Part shown: one piece after another, positions 1 to 5,432 of the stretch
How positions within the stretch are numbered: position 1 is the first letter of the stretch
How the letters are laid out: the number at the start of each line of letters is the position of its first letter
Assembly (NCBI GenBank): GCA_050290245.1
Contig: JBNKHH010000040.1
Coordinates: 1 to 5,670, forward strand
DNA length: 5,670 bases
Origin: JBNKHH01 sp050290245
Lineage (GTDB): Bacteria; Pseudomonadota; Alphaproteobacteria; Rhodobacterales; Rhodobacteraceae
Direction of reading: 5' to 3'
Notes under the pieces: generated by a model
Told to the model about the DNA's origin: nothing
What the model saw: only the letters and a program-made list of their open reading frames with translations
The model's database searches: none
Made by a program: the position numbers and the translations under genes

Positions 1-201
1 GGCGACGACCGCGCCGATCATCCAGATGCCAAGGCCGGTGAAGACGCGGCCGTGTTCGGCCACCTGCCCGTCGATCAGCGCGGCCCAGTGGCGCCAGCCG
101 TCGCTCTCGCGCCCGGGCGTCGCGCCGAACATGACGGCGACGCTGACCCAGGTGAAAAAGCCGAGGCAGAGGGTGAGCCAGATTTTGTTCAGGACGGTCA
201 T
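1..201 (-). CDS. Membrane protein, N-terminal part, cut by window edge
   Basis: Reading the minus strand from the ATG at 201-199 gives 67 codons open to the window edge, beginning MTVLNKIWLTLCLGFF. Two hydrophobic stretches are visible. The first, at about residues 8-26, follows a short positively charged start. The second, at about residues 55-67, runs off the edge. Between them is a polar loop containing GRESDGWRHWAALIDG. This suggests a small inner-membrane protein of at least two helices. I do not recognise the family. No good Shine-Dalgarno sequence precedes the ATG (the upstream bases are C-rich), so the start is the first plausible one rather than a proven one. It would be transcribed away from the small membrane protein gene at 348. 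The opposite-strand frames here encode low-complexity Arg/Pro/Gly-rich peptides and look like shadows. Function unknown; moderately confident that it is a gene. Confidence 0.55.
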   Translation of the reverse strand, partial: MTVLNKIWLTLCLGFFTWVSVAVMFGATPGRESDGWRHWAALIDGQVAEHGRVFTGLGIWMIGAVVA

Positions 202-347
202 GGGGTGGGAGTATGGCGGGGGTTTGTGGCGGGAGTTTGGCTGAAATTCAGAGGCGGCTTACCACCGCGATAGATCGGTGACGGGAGCACCCGGATACCG
301 CGCGCCTGCGCTTGACTCATTGGCCTGCGCCCCTTGGAATTACCGAT
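202..347. promoter_or_regulatory. Divergent intergenic region with a candidate sigma-70-like promoter
   Basis: This gap separates the minus-strand membrane protein from the plus-strand gene at 348. On the plus strand, TTGACT at 312-317 (five of six matches to TTGACA) lies 17 bp before TGGAAT at 335-340 (four of six to TATAAT). A start about 7 bp further on would fall at or next to the ATG at 348, giving a leaderless or nearly leaderless transcript. GGAA at 336-339 could instead act as a weak Shine-Dalgarno for that ATG. For the minus-strand gene I see no convincing promoter; the stretch at 202-240 is G-rich on the plus strand. The promoter call comes from consensus matching only. Confidence 0.3.
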
Positions 348-641
348 ATGGAATTTCAGAAACCCCCGGCGGCTACTTTGCAAGACACCGGCGGCGTGCA
401 ATTGCTTATTTTGGCGCTGATCGCCCTTTTTCTGATCGTCATGGCGGTTCGGGCGCTCCGGACCCGAAAGCGGCGGTCGGTGGTCGAGATGCGGTCCTGC
501 CGATGGCGGCCGGAAAAATCGCAACCAGCCAAAGCCGGGTTCACCAGATGGCGCTGCAAGACATGCCAAGTCGAAGCCTTCAGTTCAGACCGCAAGCCAC
601 CCAAGGAATGCAAGCGGGAGCTACGGAAGACCAGTCTTTGA
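348..641 (+). CDS. Small single-helix membrane protein with four-cysteine tail
   Basis: This encodes 97 aa from ATG 348. Residues 1-16 are polar. A single strongly hydrophobic helix covers about 17-35 and is followed by the basic stop-transfer run RALRTRKRR, which predicts a cytoplasmic C-terminus. The tail carries cysteines at 51, 70, 73 and 88 in a C-x18-C-x2-C-x14-C layout, with WRCKTC at 68-73 and the end motif KPPKECKR. That pattern resembles a small zinc-ribbon or redox-type domain, but zinc binding is inferred. I recall similar short hypothetical proteins with CRWR and PPKEC motifs in Rhodobacteraceae and know no assigned function. The in-frame TTG at 312 would add 12 residues, but it lies in the candidate -35 box and has no better ribosome site, so I prefer ATG 348. 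The gene converges on the protease gene across the palindromic block at 664-749. Confidence 0.65.
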   Translation: MEFQKPPAATLQDTGGVQLLILALIALFLIVMAVRALRTRKRRSVVEMRSCRWRPEKSQPAKAGFTRWRCKTCQVEAFSSDRKPPKECKRELRKTSL

Positions 642-663
642 ACAATGCAGAGCAATTGATCTA

Positions 664-749
664 GGGCCGCGCCCGGCCCGAGGGCGGGAAGCAAAGCGCC
701 CGCCCTGGGGGCGGGTCGGGCGCTGCCCGGCGGTGCCCCGCCGGGCGGG
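664..749. repeat. GC-rich nested palindromic block, possible bidirectional terminator or REP-like element
   Basis: This stretch is almost entirely G and C and holds consecutive hairpins. GGGCC (664-668) can pair with GGCCC (675-679). AGGGCGGG (681-688) pairs perfectly with CCCGCCCT (699-706). GCCCGGCGG (725-733) pairs perfectly with CCGCCGGGC (738-746) around a TGCC loop. The heptamer GGGCGGG occurs at 682-688, 709-715 and 743-749, and each copy could pair with CCCGCCC at 699-705, so alternative folds compete. The block sits between the 3' ends of two convergent genes, where a bidirectional terminator would be expected. However, no T-tract follows any stem, so intrinsic termination would be weak. 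I recall similar GC-rich intergenic palindromes in Rhodobacteraceae genomes. Whether this is a dispersed repeat cannot be decided from one window. Confidence 0.55.
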
Positions 750-778
750 AGGGTTGGTTATGGCAAAACAACGGATGG

Positions 779-1675
779 TCAGTATAATAGCTGGTCGACT
801 CCAAAATAGTTCAACCTTGAACCGTCTAATAAGCTCAGTATAGACGCAAAAGCATCAACACTTTCATCTTCATTGTCGAAGTCGCTAGCAGAGCTAACAA
901 CGCCAATAGTATTTCCGTTTTCATCAAAGATTGGCGCGCCACTCATACCATTCGGAAATAAACCATTGAACTTGATTACAGGCGTTGGATTTTCACCTGC
1001 TGTTCGTGTCCCACTGGAAAGAAAATCGAGCGGATAACACGGCACCCAAACTGGTCCCTCTTGGAGTAAATATTGCGATGAACGCCGACCAGCAGGGAGA
1101 ATCTGATTATTTGAAAATCCAAAAGAATACTTTACTCCCTTTTCAATTCTCTTTCTATTATCATAGTTAAGCGCAGACAGACTCAATGGAAGCGTCTCAG
1201 GATCTTCTAGTTCAATTATCGCAATATCATGATCCCATTTAAAAAACTCATCATATCTTGAAGGATCCTGACGACTTGAATAGTCTCCAAATAGGCCGAT
1301 ACGTTTTACAAACCGTATATCGTCACCGTCAACGAAATTTGTTCCAAAACTGATCTTTCCTGAATTAATTTTGATAAATACCTCTCGAATATTCGGCACC
1401 AAACCGGAATTACTCAATTTCCTTGCTCCGCCAGCCATTTTATAATTTAGCCTGTTGACACCAAATATATGTGCGGCCGTAATCAAAACCGATCTTTTAC
1501 TATCTTGCGCAGAAAGGAAAAAGCCCGTTCCAAGCGTACGCAAAATATCCTCTGTGTCGATGCAAAAGATTGGGAATACAGCGCGCCGGATCTCATGATA
1601 CCTACCTGCCTTCCTGGGATGCAAGTTATCTGATCCAACTGTTTGAAATTGATTCTCCGGAGGCAAGATGCTCAT
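779..1675 (-). CDS. Trypsin-like (S1/PA-fold) serine protease, apparently cytosolic
   Basis: This encodes 298 aa from the ATG at 1675-1673. It has the expected order of trypsin-fold motifs: GTGFFLS at about 49-55 (first beta-strand), LITAAH with catalytic His69, HDIAII with catalytic Asp150, and GMSGAP with nucleophile Ser245 followed by GNTIGVVS. All three triad residues are present, so it should be active. There is no signal peptide, membrane helix or PDZ domain, which separates it from exported DegP/HtrA proteases and suggests action in the cytosol, as in trypsin-like peptidases used as effectors or accessory subunits in some bacterial defence systems (inference). Substrate unknown. A purine run AGAGAA lies one base before the ATG. 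The frame also opens from a TTG at 1729 inside thyX, which I do not favour. The gene is visibly AT-richer than both neighbours, with A/T-ending codons throughout, suggesting horizontal acquisition. It lies 37 bp downstream of thyX on the same strand. Confidence 0.85.
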   Translation of the reverse strand: MSILPPENQFQTVGSDNLHPRKAGRYHEIRRAVFPIFCIDTEDILRTLGTGFFLSAQDSKRSVLITAAHIFGVNRLNYKMAGGARKLSNSGLVPNIREVFIKINSGKISFGTNFVDGDDIRFVKRIGLFGDYSSRQDPSRYDEFFKWDHDIAIIELEDPETLPLSLSALNYDNRKRIEKGVKYSFGFSNNQILPAGRRSSQYLLQEGPVWVPCYPLDFLSSGTRTAGENPTPVIKFNGLFPNGMSGAPIFDENGNTIGVVSSASDFDNEDESVDAFASILSLLDGSRLNYFGVDQLLY

Positions 1676-1712
1676 TTCTCTAAATTTAAATGGCAATCGT
1701 GCTAGGCGTGCG

Positions 1713-2615
1713 TCAGAAGATGCTTTCAAATTCCCGCCACTCCCCCTTTGACATCCCCGATGTCTCCTGAGTCACCTCCTCACCCTTCAACATGCGGCGG
1801 AGGCAATCAAGGGCTTTTCCACTCAAGGTTGCACCACCCATCCGGTAGTCCTCGAAGGCCGCATAGGCAAAGGGCACCCAGTCCTTGACCAGTTCGCAGA
1901 TCTGGTCGGCGTAGACGCGGATCTCGTACTGGGCGTGGGCGTCGGCGCGCAGGCGCAGGAAGTGGAAGAGGTTGTGCAGGTCGACCTTCCAGTACCACTG
2001 GGTATAGATGTTGGCGGGCAGGTTCATGCGGGCAAGCTCGCGGGCAAGGCCCTGCTGGCCCTCCTGGCCGATCATCTCTTCGTAATGGTCGTAACAGCGG
2101 GCGGCGTCGCCTTTGAGGTAGTCGAGGACGCGGGCGGCCTCTTCTCCCGAGAGCGCCTCGCCCCGGCCCTGGTTGTTGACCACGGACTGGGCGGCGAGCG
2201 CGTCCGGTTCGGGGATGTAGAATTCGCGGTCGAGGATCGAGTAGCGGGCCGAGTATTCGTTCACGTTGGCGGTGCGGTGGCGGATCCACTGACGCGCGAC
2301 GAAGACGGGGAGTTTGACGTGGAGCTTGATCTCGCACATCTCGAAGGGGGTCGAGTGCCAGTGGCGCATGAGATAGCGGATCAGGCCCTCGTCATTGGTG
2401 ACGGCCTTGGTGCCCTTGCCATAGCTGACGCGCGCCGCCTGGGTGATGGCGCTGTCATCGCCCATGTAGTCGATGACGCGGACAAAGCCGTGATCGAGCA
2501 CCGGATAGGCGGTATAAAGGTGGCTTTCCATGCCCTCGGAAACGGCGCGCAACGTGGGCCGCGCGGTGGCGCGGAGGGCGTCGATTTCGTCCTGTTGTTC
2601 CGGTGTGAGGGGCAT
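1713..2615 (-). CDS. thyX: Flavin-dependent thymidylate synthase ThyX
   Basis: This 300-aa protein makes dTMP from dUMP using methylene-tetrahydrofolate as carbon donor, with FAD and NADPH, in the cytosolic thymidylate pathway; the family usually acts as a homotetramer. The signature RHRX7S is present: RHR at 112-114 and Ser122, in RHRTANVNEYSARYS. Downstream, NLPANIYTQWYWKVDLHN (199-215) and FLRLRADAHAQYEIR (219-233) match the conserved substrate- and flavin-binding half of the family. The length fits the longer alphaproteobacterial form. The start is ATG 2615, with GGAGAG eight to nine bases upstream (CACGGAGAGACCCCC before the ATG). The same frame extends upstream to 2777, but that part is antisense to the next gene and lacks family similarity. 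thyX is divergent from the SLAM-like gene and is followed on the same strand by the AT-rich protease gene. No thyA is visible in this window. Confidence 0.97.
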   Translation of the reverse strand: MPLTPEQQDEIDALRATARPTLRAVSEGMESHLYTAYPVLDHGFVRVIDYMGDDSAITQAARVSYGKGTKAVTNDEGLIRYLMRHWHSTPFEMCEIKLHVKLPVFVARQWIRHRTANVNEYSARYSILDREFYIPEPDALAAQSVVNNQGRGEALSGEEAARVLDYLKGDAARCYDHYEEMIGQEGQQGLARELARMNLPANIYTQWYWKVDLHNLFHFLRLRADAHAQYEIRVYADQICELVKDWVPFAYAAFEDYRMGGATLSGKALDCLRRMLKGEEVTQETSGMSKGEWREFESIF

Positions 2616-2776
2616 GGGGGTCTCTCCGTGATCTGACTCGCCTGCGCACCTTATCTGGTAGGAAGGCCGGGGTGAACCACTATATGACCGAAAATCGCGG
2701 CGATGGTGGGGGAGCAGTTGACTTTGCGGCTGCGGGCGGGCCTTGTCGGGTGAAACCGAGGAACCAAGGGGTGCCA
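2616..2776. promoter_or_regulatory. Divergent promoter region between thyX and the SLAM-like gene
   Basis: Both flanking genes start away from this 161-bp gap, so it should hold the promoters of both. Candidate elements are weak. For the SLAM-like gene, TTGACT at 2718-2723 is a good -35, but only poor -10 sequences (around CCTTGTCGG, 2741-2749) follow at the right distance. For thyX, the minus strand reads TATAGT at 2684-2679, a good -10 without a convincing -35. AAGGGG at 2766-2771 serves as ribosome site for the ATG at 2777, and GGAGAG on the minus strand serves the ATG at 2615. A short inverted repeat, ATCGC-G-GCGAT, lies at 2694-2704. No operator is assigned. Confidence 0.35.
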
Positions 2777-4129
2777 ATGCGGGCGTTCAGACTTGTTGTG
2801 ATGGCACTGGCCATGTGCACTGCCTTCGCGGGGCAGGTCCAGGCGCAAGAGTTGTCCGTGAACGATGCGCGCGCGGTCGCCCGGTCGGCCATGCTGCAGG
2901 GCAACCTGCCTGTTGCGGATGCGCTTTCGGCTGCGCTGTTGGCGCGGGACCCCGACGACGTCGAGGCGCTTTTGATCCGCGCGGCGCTGACACGGGCATC
3001 CGGCGACCCGGACGCCTCCCGTGACTTTGCGGCGCGGGCCTATGGGCTGGCCGAAACCGACACCCAACGTTATGACGCTGCCATGCTGGCGGCCGAAGCC
3101 GAAGCCCGGCGGGAGCATTTTACACGCTCACAACTGTGGCTGCGGCGCGCAGACCAGGTGGCGCCGACCGACGAGGCCAGTGACCTGGTGGCCCGCAGCT
3201 ATGCCCAAGTGGCGCAGCGCAACCCGCTGAAGGTTCAGCTCAGCTTTTCGATTGCGCCCTCCAACAACGTCAACAATGGCGCAGAGACAGCGCTGATCGA
3301 AATTGGTGACTTTGATTTCTATCTTGACGACAGCGGGCTCCAACTGGGCGGCACCGAGGCCTCGGCGGGCCTTTCCTTTTCCTATCGGCTGTCTGAAGAC
3401 AAGACGCACAAGACCGATGTCCTTGGTCAACTCTTTGGCCGCAAGGTCTGGCTGGATAACGACGCCAAAGTGCAGGCTCCAGGGGTTGAGGGTTCGGATT
3501 TCGACTATGGGGTCGTGGTCGCGGGACTGCGGCACACCCGTCTGATCTGGCCAGACACTGGGCCGAGCCAGGTGACAGGTGTGATCGGACAAAGCTGGTA
3601 TGGCGGCGACGAACAGGCCCGCTGGGGTGAGCTGCAGCTGGGGCAGATCGTGGCCCGCGGCAAAAACGCAGCCTGGCGCATATCATTTGTTCTGAGAGAG
3701 GAAGAACGTCTGGATGATCCGATCAACAGTTCGACGTCGCTTGGCACCTCGACCGAGTACCTTCGCCAACAAGACAGCGGGGCAAGTTTCGGCATCGGGG
3801 CGTCCTTGCGGACGATCGAGTCCGACTCGGCGACTGTCGACAGTTGGCTTGCCGGAATCAACGGACGTTATACGTTTGCCCCGCTTGGCCCAGTGCAGCC
3901 CAGTGTCACCGCCTCGATCTCGCGCCGGGACTACCGCAGTTGGAGCACGACTCCCGGCGGTCGGCAGGACGACAGCCTGTCGCTGGGGCTGAACCTGACC
4001 TGGACCGACCTCAGCTATTATGGCTTTGTGCCGCAGGTGTCGGTCAACGGCCGCCGCACCTGGTCGAACGTGGATATCTATGACCGGAACCAGTTCTCGG
4101 TCGGGCTGACAGCGGTTTCGCGGTTTTGA
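2777..4129 (+). CDS. SLAM-type (DUF560) outer-membrane protein with TPR-like N-terminus
   Basis: This encodes 450 aa. Residues 1-23 form a Sec signal peptide (MRAFRLVV start, hydrophobic core, VQA-Q cleavage site). Residues about 26-150 are alanine-rich paired helices resembling degenerate TPR repeats, for example GNLPVADALSAALLARDPDD followed by VEALLIRAALTRASGDPDAS. From about residue 153 to the end it alternates short beta-strands rich in Gly, Ser and aromatics, and it ends in Phe450, as expected of an outer-membrane barrel. APSNNVNNG (160-168) and the closing SNVDIYDRNQFSVGL segment fit the DUF560 family. That family includes the surface lipoprotein assembly modifiers (SLAM), which help move lipoproteins across the outer membrane in Neisseria. 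Substrate transport here is inferred from family; no TbpB-like or other lipoprotein gene is adjacent. ATG 2777 is chosen over GTG 2672 because it starts exactly at the signal peptide and follows AAGGGG. It is divergent from thyX and 71 bp ahead of gloA. Confidence 0.8.
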   Translation: MRAFRLVVMALAMCTAFAGQVQAQELSVNDARAVARSAMLQGNLPVADALSAALLARDPDDVEALLIRAALTRASGDPDASRDFAARAYGLAETDTQRYDAAMLAAEAEARREHFTRSQLWLRRADQVAPTDEASDLVARSYAQVAQRNPLKVQLSFSIAPSNNVNNGAETALIEIGDFDFYLDDSGLQLGGTEASAGLSFSYRLSEDKTHKTDVLGQLFGRKVWLDNDAKVQAPGVEGSDFDYGVVVAGLRHTRLIWPDTGPSQVTGVIGQSWYGGDEQARWGELQLGQIVARGKNAAWRISFVLREEERLDDPINSSTSLGTSTEYLRQQDSGASFGIGASLRTIESDSATVDSWLAGINGRYTFAPLGPVQPSVTASISRRDYRSWSTTPGGRQDDSLSLGLNLTWTDLSYYGFVPQVSVNGRRTWSNVDIYDRNQFSVGLTAVSRF

Positions 4130-4200
4130 CACCGTCGCGTCTCGCCTTTCCCGTGCCGCTGTCCTAGGCTGGCCAAAACACGATCGGGAGGCCATGTGCC
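4130..4200 (+). promoter_or_regulatory. gloA leader with strong ribosome binding site
   Basis: GGGAGG at 4186-4191 lies nine bases before the gloA ATG at 4201 and fixes that start; an ATG at 4194 is out of frame. TAGGCT at 4165-4170 could be a -10 element with TCGCCT (4142-4147) as a weak -35 (three of six matches) 17 bp upstream, giving a leader of about 24 bases. No hairpin plus T-tract closes the upstream SLAM-like gene, so read-through into gloA is possible. The ribosome site is clear; the promoter is tentative. Confidence 0.4.
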
Positions 4201-4629
4201 ATGGGAATTGAATATTTGCACACGATGGTCCGCGTTGCTGACCTGGAAAAATCCAAAGCGTTCTATGAATTGCTGGGACTGGAAGAGCGGCGCCGAACCG
4301 ACAATGAAAAAGGACGCTTCACGCTGGTTTTCATGTGCCCGCCGGGTCAGGAAAACGCGGACGTCGAATTGACCTACAACTGGGACGGGGACGAGGGTCT
4401 GCCCTCGGACAGCCGCCACTTTGGGCACCTGGCCTATCGCGTGGATAATATTTATGAGACATGTCAGAAGCTTATGGATGCAGGCGTGACGATCAACCGG
4501 CCGCCGCGGGACGGGCATATGGCGTTTGTGCGCTCGCCCGACAACGTGTCGGTCGAGATCCTGCAGCGGGGCGACAACCTGGCGCCGCAAGAGCCATGGG
4601 CCAGCATGGAAAACACCGGCCACTGGTGA
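4201..4629 (+). CDS. gloA: Glyoxalase I (lactoylglutathione lyase)
   Basis: This 142-aa protein of the vicinal-oxygen-chelate fold converts the hemithioacetal of methylglyoxal and glutathione into S-lactoylglutathione, the first step of methylglyoxal detoxification in the cytosol. The four metal ligands of the family are visible: His7 in YLHTMVRV, Glu56 in VELTYNW, His76 in HFGHLAYRVDN and Glu119 in VSVEIL. The compact single-domain length and ligand spacing match the short, nickel-type bacterial enzymes such as that of E. coli; metal preference is inferred. The C-terminal PWASMENTGHW tail is of a kind I recall from alphaproteobacterial homologues. The start follows a strong GGGAGG site. The stop overlaps a possible GTG start of the next gene, and the DUF1194 gene probably shares its transcript. 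The glyoxalase II partner (gloB) is not in this window. Confidence 0.95.
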   Translation: MGIEYLHTMVRVADLEKSKAFYELLGLEERRRTDNEKGRFTLVFMCPPGQENADVELTYNWDGDEGLPSDSRHFGHLAYRVDNIYETCQKLMDAGVTINRPPRDGHMAFVRSPDNVSVEILQRGDNLAPQEPWASMENTGHW

Positions 4630-4649
4630 ACTTGGTCGCCGGCGGGACA

Positions 4650-5432
4650 ATGCGTATTTGCGGCAAGATAAAATGGATCGTGATCGCGCGTCGCTGGCAA
4701 CACTTTGTCGCAGGCGGTGTCGCATTGATCTTTTTCGCCCTTGCCGCCGGCACGAGCCATGCCGCCTGCCGTCTTGCCCTGGTTCTGGCCCTCGACGTCT
4801 CGGGGTCGGTGGACCAGCGAGAATACCGGATGCAGTTGGACGGTTTGGCTGATGCCCTAAGTGATCCGGACGTCGAGGCCGCCATTTTCGCCCTGCCCGA
4901 TGCGCCGGTGTCGGTGGCGATCTTTGAATGGTCATCCTCGCGCTATCAAAGATTGGTCCAGGATTGGGTCAGCCTGGAGACGCCTGCCGAACTTGAGGCG
5001 GTGGTGGACCGGCTGCGCGTCTGGCAACGCGGTGCCGCGCCTCAGGCCACGGGACTGGGGGCGGCGATGCGCCATGGCTACACGCTGATCGAAAGAGGGC
5101 CGGCCTGCTGGAAATCGACGCTGGACATCTCGGGCGACGGGAAGAACAACGACTGGCCGGAGCCGCGCGATCTGCGCGATTCCGGTGCCCTTGGGCAAAT
5201 TCTGATCAATGGTCTGGTCATTGCCGGAGATGGCAAAAAGGGCGACGTGTCCGCGGCCGAGCTGAGCGCCTATTTCAGGGCCCGCGTCATCCAGGGCCCT
5301 GACGCATTCGTGGAGGTCGCCCTGGGCTTTTCAGAATACGAACGCGCCATGCGCCGCAAACTTTTGAAAGAGTTGGAAACTCGGCCGATGGGACATCTCG
5401 ACCGGAAAACCCGGCGCCTGGCCGGTCAGTAG
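4650..5432 (+). CDS. Exported DUF1194 protein, von Willebrand factor A-like
   Basis: This encodes 260 aa. Residues 1-38 look like a long Sec signal peptide: basic n-region with KIK and RR, a hydrophobic stretch at 19-33, and cleavage after SHA38. The rest matches DUF1194, a VWA-like domain. LALVLALDVSGSVD gives a MIDAS motif D49-x-S51-x-S53, Thr134 in QATGLGAAM is the likely third ligand, and DISGDGKNND (159-168) is the family's hallmark. INGLVIAGDG and VIQGPDAFVEVALGF are further conserved blocks. A divalent metal at the MIDAS site and a role in periplasmic protein binding are inferred; no function is established to my knowledge. Cys40 and Cys153 could form a disulfide. Cys40 does not sit in a proper lipobox. 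The start is uncertain: ATG 4650 has a weak GGCGGGA site, GTG 4626 overlaps the gloA stop as GTGA, and GTG 4680 would give a more usual 28-residue signal peptide. The gene ends inside the convergent MarR gene. Confidence 0.85.
   Translation: MRICGKIKWIVIARRWQHFVAGGVALIFFALAAGTSHAACRLALVLALDVSGSVDQREYRMQLDGLADALSDPDVEAAIFALPDAPVSVAIFEWSSSRYQRLVQDWVSLETPAELEAVVDRLRVWQRGAAPQATGLGAAMRHGYTLIERGPACWKSTLDISGDGKNNDWPEPRDLRDSGALGQILINGLVIAGDGKKGDVSAAELSAYFRARVIQGPDAFVEVALGFSEYERAMRRKLLKELETRPMGHLDRKTRRLAGQ

Noticed and set aside
198..569. Minus-strand 123-aa frame whose TGA overlaps the ATG of the membrane protein at 201 as ATGA
   Set aside because: The overlap looks operon-like, but the peptide is low-complexity (Pro/Arg-rich) and antisense to the better-supported gene at 348-641.
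278..664. Plus-strand 128-aa frame overlapping the small membrane protein
   Set aside because: It has no hydrophobic or motif structure. The overlapping frame has a clean membrane helix and a cysteine pattern.
778..1716. GTCAG at 778-782 and again at 1712-1716, flanking the AT-rich gene like a short target-site duplication
   Set aside because: Five bases are expected by chance, and in both places they contain the stop codon of a minus-strand gene. No terminal inverted repeats or transposase are present.
1676..1729. N-terminal extension of the protease from a TTG at 1729 inside thyX
   Set aside because: The extension uses a rare start, overlaps the 3' end of thyX, and adds no protease-family sequence. 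The ATG at 1675 with AGAGAA just upstream is more plausible, though not proven.
1935..2636. Long plus-strand open frame (233 aa) rich in Val, Gly, Ala and Asp
   Set aside because: It lies antisense across most of thyX, which has clear family motifs. GC-rich genes commonly leave such open shadow frames, and no domain is recognisable.
2694..2704. ATCGC-G-GCGAT inverted repeat between thyX and the SLAM-like gene
   Set aside because: A five-base half-site is too short to call an operator in GC-rich DNA without conservation data.
2616..2777. N-terminal extension of thyX to 2777
   Set aside because: It has no ThyX similarity and lacks a ribosome site, whereas the ATG at 2615 is preceded by GGAGAG.
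4078..4935. Long minus-strand open frame (285 aa) across gloA and the DUF1194 gene
   Set aside because: It is antisense to two well-supported genes, has an Arg/Pro/His-rich composition and shows no recognisable motif.
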